From an uncultured Flavobacteriales bacterium (GTDB lineage: Bacteria > Bacteroidota > Bacteroidia > Flavobacteriales_D > Parvicellaceae), in the NCBI GenBank assembly GCA_943787535.1, contig CALSMU010000021.1, positions 1 to 64,000 on the forward strand: a stretch of 64,000 nt of DNA. The letters are read 5' to 3'. This document shows, one piece after another, positions 1-7,641 of the stretch (within the stretch, counting starts at the first letter, position 1; each line of letters opens with the position of its first letter). The notes under the pieces are model-generated. The model saw only the letters and a list, made by a program, of their open reading frames with translations. It was not told the DNA's origin and did no database searches. Position numbers and translations under genes: made by a program.

Positions 1-1965
1 TCCATTGCTAAGCCAGTTTTTAGTATAATAGGCTATACTGTTAAATCCGGGAAGCTGGTCCATCTGATCTACGGACAACACATTTACACCATCTGTTCCA
101 ATAGTTCCTTTGGCTGCACCATCAAAATCATTTCCTGAAATATCTTCAACAATTGTTAGGTCATCTCCGCAAAGCTTATTCATGGAGTAATAAGCCATTA
201 AGTTTTGTATTTTAGGATGAGTAGATGCAACCGTTTCAGTCATCAGTTGATTAATGTCCGAAGAAACCAACACATCATTCCAAATAGTAACTTCCGTCAT
301 TTCTCCTTCAAAGAAATTACTCTTGTCTAAGCCACTGTCAAATTCTTGCCCTAAAGAAATTAAATTGGTACTAGAGATTGTTTGGGAATTGTTGTAAGTA
401 AGCTCTAATGATCCATCTATATAAAGTTTTGTTTCACCTGTAGCTTCATTATACGTATAGCCCACATGATGCCACAATCCATCTGTAACAATAGTTGTTC
501 CCCAATGAGAAGTAGCTCCATCGTAAATACCTAATGTTTCACTTGTACTTATTTGCAAGTTACACACATTGCCACCTGTAGATGTGTTAATCCCAGCTAA
601 AACCTGGGATTCACTAGAAACTGTGGTAGATTGTCTCATCCACATAAACACGGAACGATTTACTCCAGCTAATGTATCGCTTAGCGCATTTAGTTCTATC
701 CAAGTCTCATCTGATTTGTCGAAGGTTGCATACGAAACATAATCAGTAGAGGCGTGGTAAGTCAAATCCGTAGGTGAACAAATATCAGTGTCATCAATAA
801 TATTCTCTGTGTAAGTAACATTTCCATTGCAATTTCCCGGTGGAGATATATCCGTTCTTTTAAAACCAAAAACGTAGCGTTGATTAGAAGACTCGGCGAA
901 ACAAGTAGGGTGTGTGGGAGAAAATTCTGTCAAGGTCCAAATAGTGTCATTATCAGGAGATAAATGAATGTCCTCAATACCAGGAGGAAATGTGAATTTA
1001 GCATAATTATCTCCCATACTTATCGATTGATCTTGCACTGTATTTATACCAAAATCATAATTAAAAGTGAATAGAACACTATTGTTTACAGCACCGTAAC
1101 TAGTGGAGACCCATATATCTTTCTTATTGGAGTTGTGTAAGTTGTTCGCCGAGCCAAGCCCTTGCATATTACCAAACAAACCATCATAATAGGGTGTATT
1201 CGTATTAACCATTCCTACATTGTACCATAGCAAACGATTGAATTCAGGAGAAGGACAATTGATTGGTCCACAATTCTGAAAGCTTCCTAGTACCATTTTC
1301 TCATCGTCCCAATCATAAGATACAAACGACGGATTGATTGGCATACTGTCTATTGTATTTGGTGTTCTTGCTAAGATATATCCATAATTATAAAAAGTAG
1401 GCTGAAAAGCTGTTGGTACTTGCTTTATTTGATCTAGCGGAAAAGCATACATCGCATCTATCGTGCTTCTTGAGTCGGGAACATATAGTGTGTCATTAAT
1501 AATAACCAGTCCTCCTGCATGCATATCATAAAAAGTATCATAGTTTTCATCGACCAATAATACATGACGATAAGCAATGTTATCCATATCTGTAATGTCT
1601 ACAAAAGAGACCCTTGAACCCCTATTCCTATAATCCGCATTCTGCCCATTACATGGAAAAGGATAATTGTAATTCCGACCATACCAAGAAACTACGGAGA
1701 ACTCTTTGCAACCAGCATTTACACCCGTAATTCCTTGTGGGCGCCATTTGACCGTAGTAGCATCACCGCTATTCCATTTATACCCAACGACTGCAGGCGA
1801 TACTGTAGCTAAATTAGCTACCGAAAGCTTTGTTGCCACCCTGTTCAAGTCCAAATCACAAAGCGGCACAATTGCAAAGGTGTCTGCTGCATGCTGACTA
1901 AAAGACTTACTTATACCGAATGTTAGTAAAATTATAAAGGCGAATCCAATTCTTGTTTTTTTCAT
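1..1965 (-). CDS. Secreted LamG-domain protein, partial (3' end off the left edge)
   Basis: The ORF track omits this frame because it has no stop inside the window. Starting at ATG 1965, 655 codons stay open to base 1. Residues 1-24 are a signal peptide ending SFSQ. Residues about 30-345 form a secreted domain with repeated aromatic/Asp-rich strands (e.g. YDMHAGGLVI), possibly a beta-propeller. Residues about 400-540 look like a concanavalin A-like LamG domain (Laminin_G_3), with the typical pattern SVFMWMR ... GLWHHVGYTY ... KLYIDG. Such multidomain proteins in Bacteroidota are usually exported by the type IX secretion system and end in a sorting domain, which would lie outside this window. 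Substrate and role are unknown. The call of secreted LamG protein is fairly secure; a binding role for glycans or surfaces is inference. Confidence 0.8.
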   Translation of the reverse strand, partial: MKKTRIGFAFIILLTFGISKSFSQHAADTFAIVPLCDLDLNRVATKLSVANLATVSPAVVGYKWNSGDATTVKWRPQGITGVNAGCKEFSVVSWYGRNYNYPFPCNGQNADYRNRGSRVSFVDITDMDNIAYRHVLLVDENYDTFYDMHAGGLVIINDTLYVPDSRSTIDAMYAFPLDQIKQVPTAFQPTFYNYGYILARTPNTIDSMPINPSFVSYDWDDEKMVLGSFQNCGPINCPSPEFNRLLWYNVGMVNTNTPYYDGLFGNMQGLGSANNLHNSNKKDIWVSTSYGAVNNSVLFTFNYDFGINTVQDQSISMGDNYAKFTFPPGIEDIHLSPDNDTIWTLTEFSPTHPTCFAESSNQRYVFGFKRTDISPPGNCNGNVTYTENIIDDTDICSPTDLTYHASTDYVSYATFDKSDETWIELNALSDTLAGVNRSVFMWMRQSTTVSSESQVLAGINTSTGGNVCNLQISTSETLGIYDGATSHWGTTIVTDGLWHHVGYTYNEATGETKLYIDGSLELTYNNSQTISSTNLISLGQEFDSGLDKSNFFEGEMTEVTIWNDVLVSSDINQLMTETVASTHPKIQNLMAYYSMNKLCGDDLTIVEDISGNDFDGAAKGTIGTDGVNVLSVDQMDQLPGFNSIAYYTKNWLSNG

Positions 1966-2060
1966 ATTTGTAATATAATAAAGTGAATTTAGCAACACTG
2001 AAGGGTTCCCAAGATCCACAAAAGTCTCAAAATAACACCTGCTCTTGGCCTAAATAGTTT

Positions 2061-2204
2061 CTAGTGGATGTTACTCAAAACTATATAAAATGTTAGTAAT
2101 AAACAATTAAGGAACCAAACTTCATCCTCAACCAACCCCAAAACCTTCTCACGAGCACTCACATCCAGCTCCCCATCATCATCCAAAACGGAAACAAATC
2201 CCAT
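2061..2204 (-). CDS. Small orphan ORF, possible gene remnant
   Basis: A 47-codon ATG-initiated frame too short for the ORF track. The first 25 residues are acidic and charged (VLDDDGELDVSAREK) and are encoded by noticeably more GC-rich DNA than the surroundings. The last 17 are hydrophobic and AT-rich. That break in composition suggests the 5' part is a fragment of a transferred gene running into unrelated sequence. I do not recognise a family. It sits at the edge of the accessory stretch 2.1-7.3 kb. Confidence 0.25.
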   Translation of the reverse strand: MGFVSVLDDDGELDVSAREKVLGLVEDEVWFLNCLLLTFYIVLSNIH

Positions 2205-2233
2205 TTACACTGGTGTTTAGCTTTTATTGTAAC

Positions 2234-2245
2234 CCGTTTTTACTT
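2234..2245 (-). repeat. 12-bp inverted-repeat partner flanking the DinB-like gene
   Basis: CCGTTTTTACTT at the 3' end of the DUF1572 gene (overlapping its stop codon) is the exact reverse complement of AAGTAAAAACGG at 2844-2855, just upstream of the same gene. The DUF1572 gene is therefore bracketed by a perfect 12-bp inverted repeat. Confidence 0.5.
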
Positions 2246-2812
2246 TTTATTATTTAACATTTCATCTGTAAAATGAATTTTTGATTTCTCTTTTGAGAAT
2301 TTTTCATTGTTATAATCAGATGATCTGCCCTTAGGTATTGAAAGGCTTTTCCAATCGTTTCCTTTTATCATTCTTCCAACAAAAACGATTTGACCTATAT
2401 GGTAGGAATAATGAGATAATTGCCTGTTGATTGCCTCAATAATAGTATGTCCTTGATTCCTTATGTAAATTATTGTTTCAAAATTCTCCTTATTTATTGA
2501 GTTTAAAGCTTCAAAAAGACATTGCCAGCCTTTTTCCCATTTATTAATTAATTCTTTTTTTGATTTTATGACATCATCTTCAAATTCCAAATCTCTAGAA
2601 CGCCATTCTTTCTCTCCATCGGAAACTAGAAAATCGGTCCACCTGGACATCATATTCCCCCAAAGGTGATTTACCATAATGGCAATAGAATTACTTTCAG
2701 AATTATATTGCCAAAGCAATTCATTATCATTTAATTGGTCAATAGTTTTATCTCCCAACATTTTATAATATTGAAATTGTTTTTTTAAACTTTCTAGATA
2801 TTCTTTATCCAT
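2240..2812 (-). CDS. DUF1572 family protein (DinB-like four-helix bundle)
   Basis: 190 residues with the layout of DUF1572, a branch of the DinB/YfiT superfamily of putative metal-binding four-helix-bundle proteins. Support is the early IAIMVNHLWGNM segment and the late NRQLSHYSYHIGQI segment, which place His residues where the family keeps its metal ligands (about H49 and H134/H138). It is probably cytosolic; members are often thiol- or stress-related but the reaction is unknown. It is the first of three small same-strand genes at 2.2-4.0 kb that share related intergenic repeats rather than a function, which suggests accessory, cassette-like DNA. Confidence 0.8.
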   Translation of the reverse strand: MDKEYLESLKKQFQYYKMLGDKTIDQLNDNELLWQYNSESNSIAIMVNHLWGNMMSRWTDFLVSDGEKEWRSRDLEFEDDVIKSKKELINKWEKGWQCLFEALNSINKENFETIIYIRNQGHTIIEAINRQLSHYSYHIGQIVFVGRMIKGNDWKSLSIPKGRSSDYNNEKFSKEKSKIHFTDEMLNNKK

Positions 2813-2843
2813 AATTCTAATGGGCTACCGTTCCAACTAAAAT

Positions 2844-2890
2844 AAGTAAAAACGGTGTGGTTGGCAGGTTTATTTATTTTAGCCGTTGTA
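2844..2890. repeat. Intergenic repeat, copy A
   Basis: This 47-bp segment lies between the DUF1572 and GyrI-like genes. It aligns with 3423-3470 between the next two genes at roughly three quarters of positions; AAACGGT, a GGCA core and TTTATTTTAGC are shared in the same order and orientation. Its first 12 bp are the inverted-repeat partner of 2234-2245. Confidence 0.55.
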
Positions 2891-2899
2891 GGTGCTGGC

Positions 2900-3376
2900 T
2901 TATTTTTCTTTTATCGGAATCCAAATCTCTTCCTCAGAATTTGGATCATTGTTCTTATATTTTGTTCCCAAGACTTCAAAATAGAGTCTGTTATCAACTA
3001 GATATTCTGAACTAGGTAACCATTCTGAGAAAATGCACTGAAATATCGAATTATCAGAACTTAAACCCTTGTAATCAAAGACTGCATAAAGTCCACCTTT
3101 CAGGATAAATGATTTCATCCCATTCGGAATCTTCTCGAAACTTTTAACCTCTACTGTTGCCCATTTTTCAAATTCATTGTTAGGTCTAAATTGTTTGTAG
3201 TAAAGCGGAGGGTAGATTTGCAAAGAGATTTTATCTTTTGTTGTCTTGTTCTGAATTTCTTTAATTCGTGGTGCAAATTGACCCCAAAGTTGTCCTGTTT
3301 TATTGTCAATCAAACTCATCATTATATTTTGACCTATTAACTTCTTCTCTTTTAGTTCTTCAATTCTAGGATTCAT
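2900..3376 (-). CDS. GyrI-like / AraC effector-binding domain protein
   Basis: 158 residues with the SOUL/GyrI-like effector-binding fold: an N-terminal helix, paired beta-alpha-beta units (FAPRIKEI; then WATVEVKSF) and the typical GLYAVFDYKG strand followed by an IFSEWLPSSEY segment. There is no DNA-binding domain, so it is a stand-alone small-molecule-binding module rather than a regulator. Homologues often bind hydrophobic or cationic compounds; the ligand here is unknown. It has no signal peptide and is probably cytosolic. It is flanked on both sides by the related intergenic repeats, so its neighbours say little about its job. Confidence 0.78.
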   Translation of the reverse strand: MNPRIEELKEKKLIGQNIMMSLIDNKTGQLWGQFAPRIKEIQNKTTKDKISLQIYPPLYYKQFRPNNEFEKWATVEVKSFEKIPNGMKSFILKGGLYAVFDYKGLSSDNSIFQCIFSEWLPSSEYLVDNRLYFEVLGTKYKNNDPNSEEEIWIPIKEK

Positions 3377-3422
3377 TTGTCTGTTTCGGTTTTCTGCTTT
3401 TACCTAACGTTGCGGCTAACGT

Positions 3423-3470
3423 AAGCAGAAACGGTTTGGTAGGCAAAAGCTGTTTATTTTAGCTTTGTTA
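3423..3470. repeat. Intergenic repeat, copy B
   Basis: Second copy of the intergenic module (see 2844-2890), placed between the GyrI-like gene and the next small gene. Flanking bases include ACGTTGCGGCTAACG and a short palindrome GTTATATAAC. These recall recombination-site arrays, but I cannot assemble a canonical integron attC from them. Confidence 0.5.
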
Positions 3471-3487
3471 TATAACGTTTCTTTTGC

Positions 3488-3970
3488 CTAAAAATTCGGA
3501 ATAGGTATATCTAAAGGAGGACTAAATAAGAAGGTAATCTGGGTATTTGATAATTCAATCTCCACGGTTGTTTTTAATCCTTCATTATTTTTTGCTGAAA
3601 CATAAATAAAAGAAGCTTCAGTAGTCATCTGATATGATTCAGGCAGTATTAATTTGTCTTTCAATTGTTTGAAAAATTCTTTCGCCTCTTTTTCTGTGTT
3701 AAAACTGTAATTATTCATTGAGGAATAACCTGCAGTCTCTATAAAATTTCGTGTAACATTTGTAAGTGGGATTTTTGCAGTAGGTAATCCGTTCTCTTTA
3801 TCCCTTTTAATTAGGTCAATGTTTCCTTCATGAAACTTCTCTGCTGCAGATAGATTCTCTACAAATGTTTTATTGAATTTCTTCCAGTTCTTTTTAGAAA
3901 ACTCTTCGGTTTGTGCTGACAGAGTACTTACTAGTGTAATAATCAATGTGATTAAAAATATTTTTTTCAT
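3488..3970 (-). CDS. Hypothetical secreted protein
   Basis: 160 residues with an N-terminal signal peptide (KKIFLITLIITLVSTLSAQ) and no lipobox. The mature part is small, rich in Lys/Glu/Asn and has no cysteines; I recognise no family. It is probably periplasmic or outer-membrane-associated. It is the third gene of the repeat-separated minus-strand trio. Confidence 0.7.
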   Translation of the reverse strand: MKKIFLITLIITLVSTLSAQTEEFSKKNWKKFNKTFVENLSAAEKFHEGNIDLIKRDKENGLPTAKIPLTNVTRNFIETAGYSSMNNYSFNTEKEAKEFFKQLKDKLILPESYQMTTEASFIYVSAKNNEGLKTTVEIELSNTQITFLFSPPLDIPIPNF

Positions 3971-4149
3971 AAACGGTTTTATGTTTTACAACGTGCGTGT
4001 ATACACAGGACTGTATATAACAACCTTATGGTTTATACTACTTTCGTGACTCGTAAAATTAAGTTTTTTTATCAAAAAATTCATCCAAAGGGATTGATAA
4101 ATTTGCAAAATCAGCTGAGGATACATGCTTATAAATCATTGAAAGCAGA

Positions 4150-4308
4150 ATGTTTTATAGAAATACGTTATCATTCATAGACATTGTAAAACGTTATCTA
4201 AATAATTGTGAATCCTACGAAGAATACGCTAAATTTATCGAGTTAATTGCAGAAGGTAAATCTAGCCAACGTATTGGTTTTGAGGATCCATTTGATTTCC
4301 CATTTTGA
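4150..4308 (+). CDS. Small orphan ORF in a gene-poor gap, possible remnant
   Basis: A 52-codon ATG frame (begins MFYRNTLSFIDIV, ends DPFDFPF) inside the 427-bp gap 3971-4397, on the strand opposite its neighbours. It has plausible amino-acid composition but no recognised family. Just upstream a second frame stays open with protein-like residues (HPKGLINLQNQLR), which suggests a decayed, frameshifted gene rather than an intact small gene. The rest of the gap holds nothing I can assign. Confidence 0.3.
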   Translation: MFYRNTLSFIDIVKRYLNNCESYEEYAKFIELIAEGKSSQRIGFEDPFDFPF

Positions 4309-4397
4309 AAATTGAAATACACCAAAACTCTCCAATTGATAGCTAAAATTAGATAAGACCTTGGCTGTTAATGTACTTTTTTAAAGCATTAATTCCA

Positions 4398-7070
4398 TCA
4401 ATATGGGCTAACATCTAATGTATTGGAAATATCAAAGTTTTTACAAAGCATATTCCCAGCTTCTATCTGAAGCTGGACACTATTGTTTACATTATATCCA
4501 TAATTATGCGATGCAAAATCTGTAACACCATTAATAACGTTCCACATAGATATTCCAGATTTAGCATTTCTTTTTTTAGCTACGCTAATTTTTTCAATAT
4601 CAACTCCTAAATTAAGGTAGTCTCTAAAGGTCTGTTTATGATTAATGAATTCTTCTACTTCATGATTTGTAATTTCAGAATGATCGGTAAGAAGCTTTAT
4701 AGCCTTAGTAAGTTCGTCTGATTGTTTCCTTTGAACTTTTATTAATTTGTTACTCCTTAAGATATAGGCAAAAACGAATGTAATGATGCCCAATATGGAT
4801 GTATATAATAAATATGCCCAAGAAGTTCGATACCAAGGAGGGAGTATCTCAATTTTGAAAGATGATATTGAAGATTCTATTTCGTTAACGTTTTTTGCCT
4901 TCAACTTAAATTCATAAACTCCTACATTTAAATTTAATTCTTTAAATGTTTTATTGCTCCAGTCTGACCAAACGGAATCCATGCCTTCAATAAAGTAGCT
5001 ATACTAGTTACCTTCTTCATTAATAAAGGAGTTACAGCTATATTCAACTAATAATGAATTGTTTCCCACGTATGGCAAGGAGTAACTGTTGTTTGGACTG
5101 ATTTTATATCCATTGTATATTGTATTACCGTTAACAATAATTTTTCTAAAAATTGACTCAATTTTTAATTCTTCATCATCTTTAGATTTTCCATCGTATC
5201 TTATTACTCCTTCGAGGCCTCCCAACCAGCTAATTCCGTTTTCTTCATGGAACATTGTGTGAATAATTTCATCAGTATACCCCAAAAAGGAAGAATTGTT
5301 CCAAATGTATTTTCCATTTTTGATTGATGAGAATCCATATTGAAACCTACCTTCATCATCAAAAAGAATCATCCAAATATTTCCGAATTTATCTTTATTA
5401 ATTCGATGAACACCAAGATTCTCTTTTGTGAAATTAATGCCAAATTCATTGTAAGGAGAGAATTTTTCATTCTTCAATAGGAATATTCCATTATCATGAC
5501 CTGTGAACAATTTTCCATCATGAAAAAATAGGTAATTGCTCCCTTTGGGTAGACCTTGTTCCTGTCCATAGTATTTAAATTTAGGTATAGAATCATTGAA
5601 CATATTTACATGTCCTTTTAAAATACCAGAGCTATCACCTTTAAAGGTTCCAATCCAAATATTTCCTTTTAAGTCAATTTGAGCGTTGAAAAGTTCCATT
5701 TTGGTAAAACCTTTTATGGATTTTATTTTACTGAAAGCACCATTTTCATATTTAAGTTTAGATATTCCATTCCAATGTATAACAATAATTTCTGATGAAT
5801 CTAAAGGTGATTGAATGCATTGGTAAGGGCCACCTTTTTCGATAGAGTATAAATTTTCATTTTCATCATAAACATATAACTCATTAAGTTGAGAAATAAA
5901 TAAAAATGATTCATTGTTAATATTGATGACATCTAATCCATAAAAATCAGTTTTACTATGGATTTTGGATATACCAAGTATATCTAATTTATACAGACCA
6001 TGTGATGTAGCGAAAATATGAGCATTTTGAAATTTTTGAATATCTTCAACTCCTCCTTTTAATCCTATGTTCCTATCATATTTTATAATTCCAGAGTTGA
6101 TGGCTACTTTTGATATACCACGGTTGGTTCCTAGCCATAAGTTCCCTTCATTATCTTGAAATTGACATTTTATTGTTTTGTCAGTAATTGTTTTCTCGTC
6201 TATAACATGTTTGATATTTAAAGCAGAATCAAATAATAAAACTCCTTCTTTAAAAGTTCCAATAGATAGCATTCCATTTACAATTTTTGAGCTATGTATA
6301 AGTGGAATGTTAGCTAAAAAAACAGGGGGTTTCTTCATAGATACCCATTCGAAAATTCCATTTTCTGATAATATCAATGTTTTCCCCGCAAAAGTTATGA
6401 TATTGTTTATGTAATTTTTATCAAATTGCTTGTCAAGTTGAACTTTTTCTAGACTATTATTTACTATTTTATAAAGACCCAGTTCGTCTTTGTAGACATA
6501 AACCTCATTTTCAAATAAGAAGATGTTATGACGATAGTAAAATTTACTACGATTATCTAGTTGTATTCTATTCAACAATTTAGAGGAATCTAAAATTAAA
6601 ATTTCGGAACTAGTTTGTAATGTTATATTATCCTTGCAAACAATAATAGAGTAGACCACACCAATGGAATCAATATTGTATTTATCCAATAACGATTGGT
6701 ACTCAAGAAGTCCATATTTATTTGGCGTTAATACGCCAAATTGATTTCTTCCTCCTGCAGTTCCTCCAACATATATTTGAGAGTTATTTCCCTTTGCAAG
6801 GCAGGCGGTAGATTGATTTTTCTCACCTATTTTAATTGTTCTCCATGAAGAACCATCGTATTCAAGAACACCAGCATAATTTGCAAAATACATCATTCCT
6901 CTATCATCTTGAAGAATGTCATGAATTTGTGGATTACCACCATATTCTTTCTTCAAATAATTTCTATGAGAAAAAAAACCTAATGCAGAAGGAGTTATTG
7001 TTTTTGTCTGTCCGAAGGAAGTTGACAAGAAATAAAGGAATAAACCAAAGAAACAAATTATATTTTTCAT
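4398..7070 (-). pseudogene. Propeller/Y_Y_Y membrane sensor, split by an in-frame TAG, with a DUF932-like C-terminal tail
   Basis: The ORF track splits this into 5004-7070 (688 aa) and 4398-4982 (194 aa), but both are in one frame, separated only by TAG at 5004-5006 and seven sense codons. Read through, it encodes about 890 residues: signal peptide 1-21; two-component-regulator-type beta-propeller repeats (GNLWLGTNRG, GNIWIGTFKG, GISWLGGLEG) to about residue 625; a Y_Y_Y domain that spans the stop (SYFIEGMDSVWSDW just after it); and a transmembrane helix (YLLYTSILGIITFVFAYIL). A normal member would then carry a kinase, LuxR or LytTR output. Instead the last ~100 residues (SGISMWNVINGVTDFASH ... 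AGNMLCKNF) resemble the C-terminus of DUF932 phage/plasmid proteins. I judge it a broken, chimeric sensor; sequencing error at the TAG is possible. Confidence 0.75.
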
Positions 7071-7160
7071 GAATAATTAATTATTATTTCAGCAAATTAA
7101 TCAGATTGCCTCAAGCTCTTAATTTAATTAAATATACATAGTATTTATAACAATGCAACT

Positions 7161-7191
7161 TGGGCCAGAAGTTTCAGCTGGATAGAGTACC
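7161..7191 (+). repeat. tRNA-Arg 5'-half fragment (inverted relative to the gene)
   Basis: TGGGCCAGAAGTTTCAGCTG and the following GATAGAGTACC reproduce the acceptor 5' strand and D-arm of the tRNA-Arg at 7484-7557 with only a few changes and one extra base. It lies on the opposite strand. No anticodon arm follows, so it is not a functional tRNA. Confidence 0.7.
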
Positions 7192-7259
7192 AACAAACAA
7201 CTTAAAACCTACCATGCTACCTTACCATAGCTTTCTCATCAGAAACTTCCAAGCATAAA

Positions 7260-7293
7260 AAAAGTCTTAAACTCTAATGAGAATAAGACTTTT
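7260..7293. terminator. Strong hairpin terminator
   Basis: AAAAGTCTTA and TAAGACTTTT form a perfect 10-bp stem around an inner CTC-TAAT-GAG hairpin, with A and T tracts on the outside, so it can act in both directions. It sits just beyond the tRNA 3'-end fragment at 7298-7314, just as the terminator at 7449-7480 sits beyond the intact tRNA-Arg. Confidence 0.7.
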
Positions 7294-7297
7294 AAAT

Positions 7298-7314
7298 GTG
7301 AGCCAGAAAGGATT
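7298..7314 (-). repeat. tRNA-Arg 3'-end direct repeat (att-like)
   Basis: GTGAGCCAGAAAGGATT is identical to 7483-7499, the 3' end of the intact tRNA-Arg plus one flanking base. A 17-bp direct copy of a tRNA 3' end is what tyrosine-recombinase integration into tRNA genes usually leaves. No integrase gene is visible between the two copies, which lie 185 bp apart. Confidence 0.6.
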
Positions 7315-7448
7315 ACTCCGCTTTGCTTATTGATCCATGCTATTGTTAGTTTTTTACACGAGTATAAATGCCAATTCTGATAAATCAGAATTCCGATCTT
7401 TTTTGTTTCCCATCTCCCTCAAACTTCGTTTGGAGTCGCCGTAAATCA

Positions 7449-7480
7449 AAAAAGACCGACACTTTCGTGTTGGTCTTTTT
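7449..7480 (-). terminator. tRNA-Arg terminator
   Basis: AAAAAGACCGACAC and GTGTTGGTCTTTTT pair across a 4-base loop with one wobble position. The hairpin lies immediately downstream of tRNA-Arg on the minus strand, with a T-run in the transcript. Confidence 0.8.
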
Positions 7481-7483
7481 ACG

Positions 7484-7557
7484 TGAGCCAGAAAGGATTC
7501 GAACCTTTGACCGCCTCCTTAGAAGGGAGGTGCTCTATCCAGCTGAGCTACTGGCCC
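7484..7557 (-). tRNA. tRNA-Arg (anticodon TCT)
   Basis: On the minus strand the 74-base sequence folds as a standard cloverleaf: acceptor GGGCCAG/CTGGCTC with discriminator A, D-arm GCTCAGCTGGATAGAGC, anticodon stem CCTCC/GGAGG around loop CTTCTAA (anticodon TCT, reading AGA), and T-arm with GGTTCGAATCC. CCA is not encoded. It follows the accessory region and is flanked on that side by partial copies of itself, which suggests use as an integration target. It precedes the dihydroorotase-like gene in the opposite reading direction of the window but on the same strand. Confidence 0.95.
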
Positions 7558-7641
7558 AATTTAAAGGATGTTCCTTTGTTTGGGTGTGCAAAAATAAAAA
7601 AAACTTATTAATAAAAATGAAAATAATACTTTTCTTTATTT

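Noticed and set aside
1706-1897. 63-aa + strand ORF near the left edge
   Set aside because: It is a shadow of the 1-1965 minus-strand LamG-protein gene, which has an intact frame and signal peptide.
2844-3470. Integron attC sites
   Set aside because: The intergenic modules are similar and contain a GTTAGGT-like element, but a full paired R/L box structure cannot be built, and no integron integrase is in the window.
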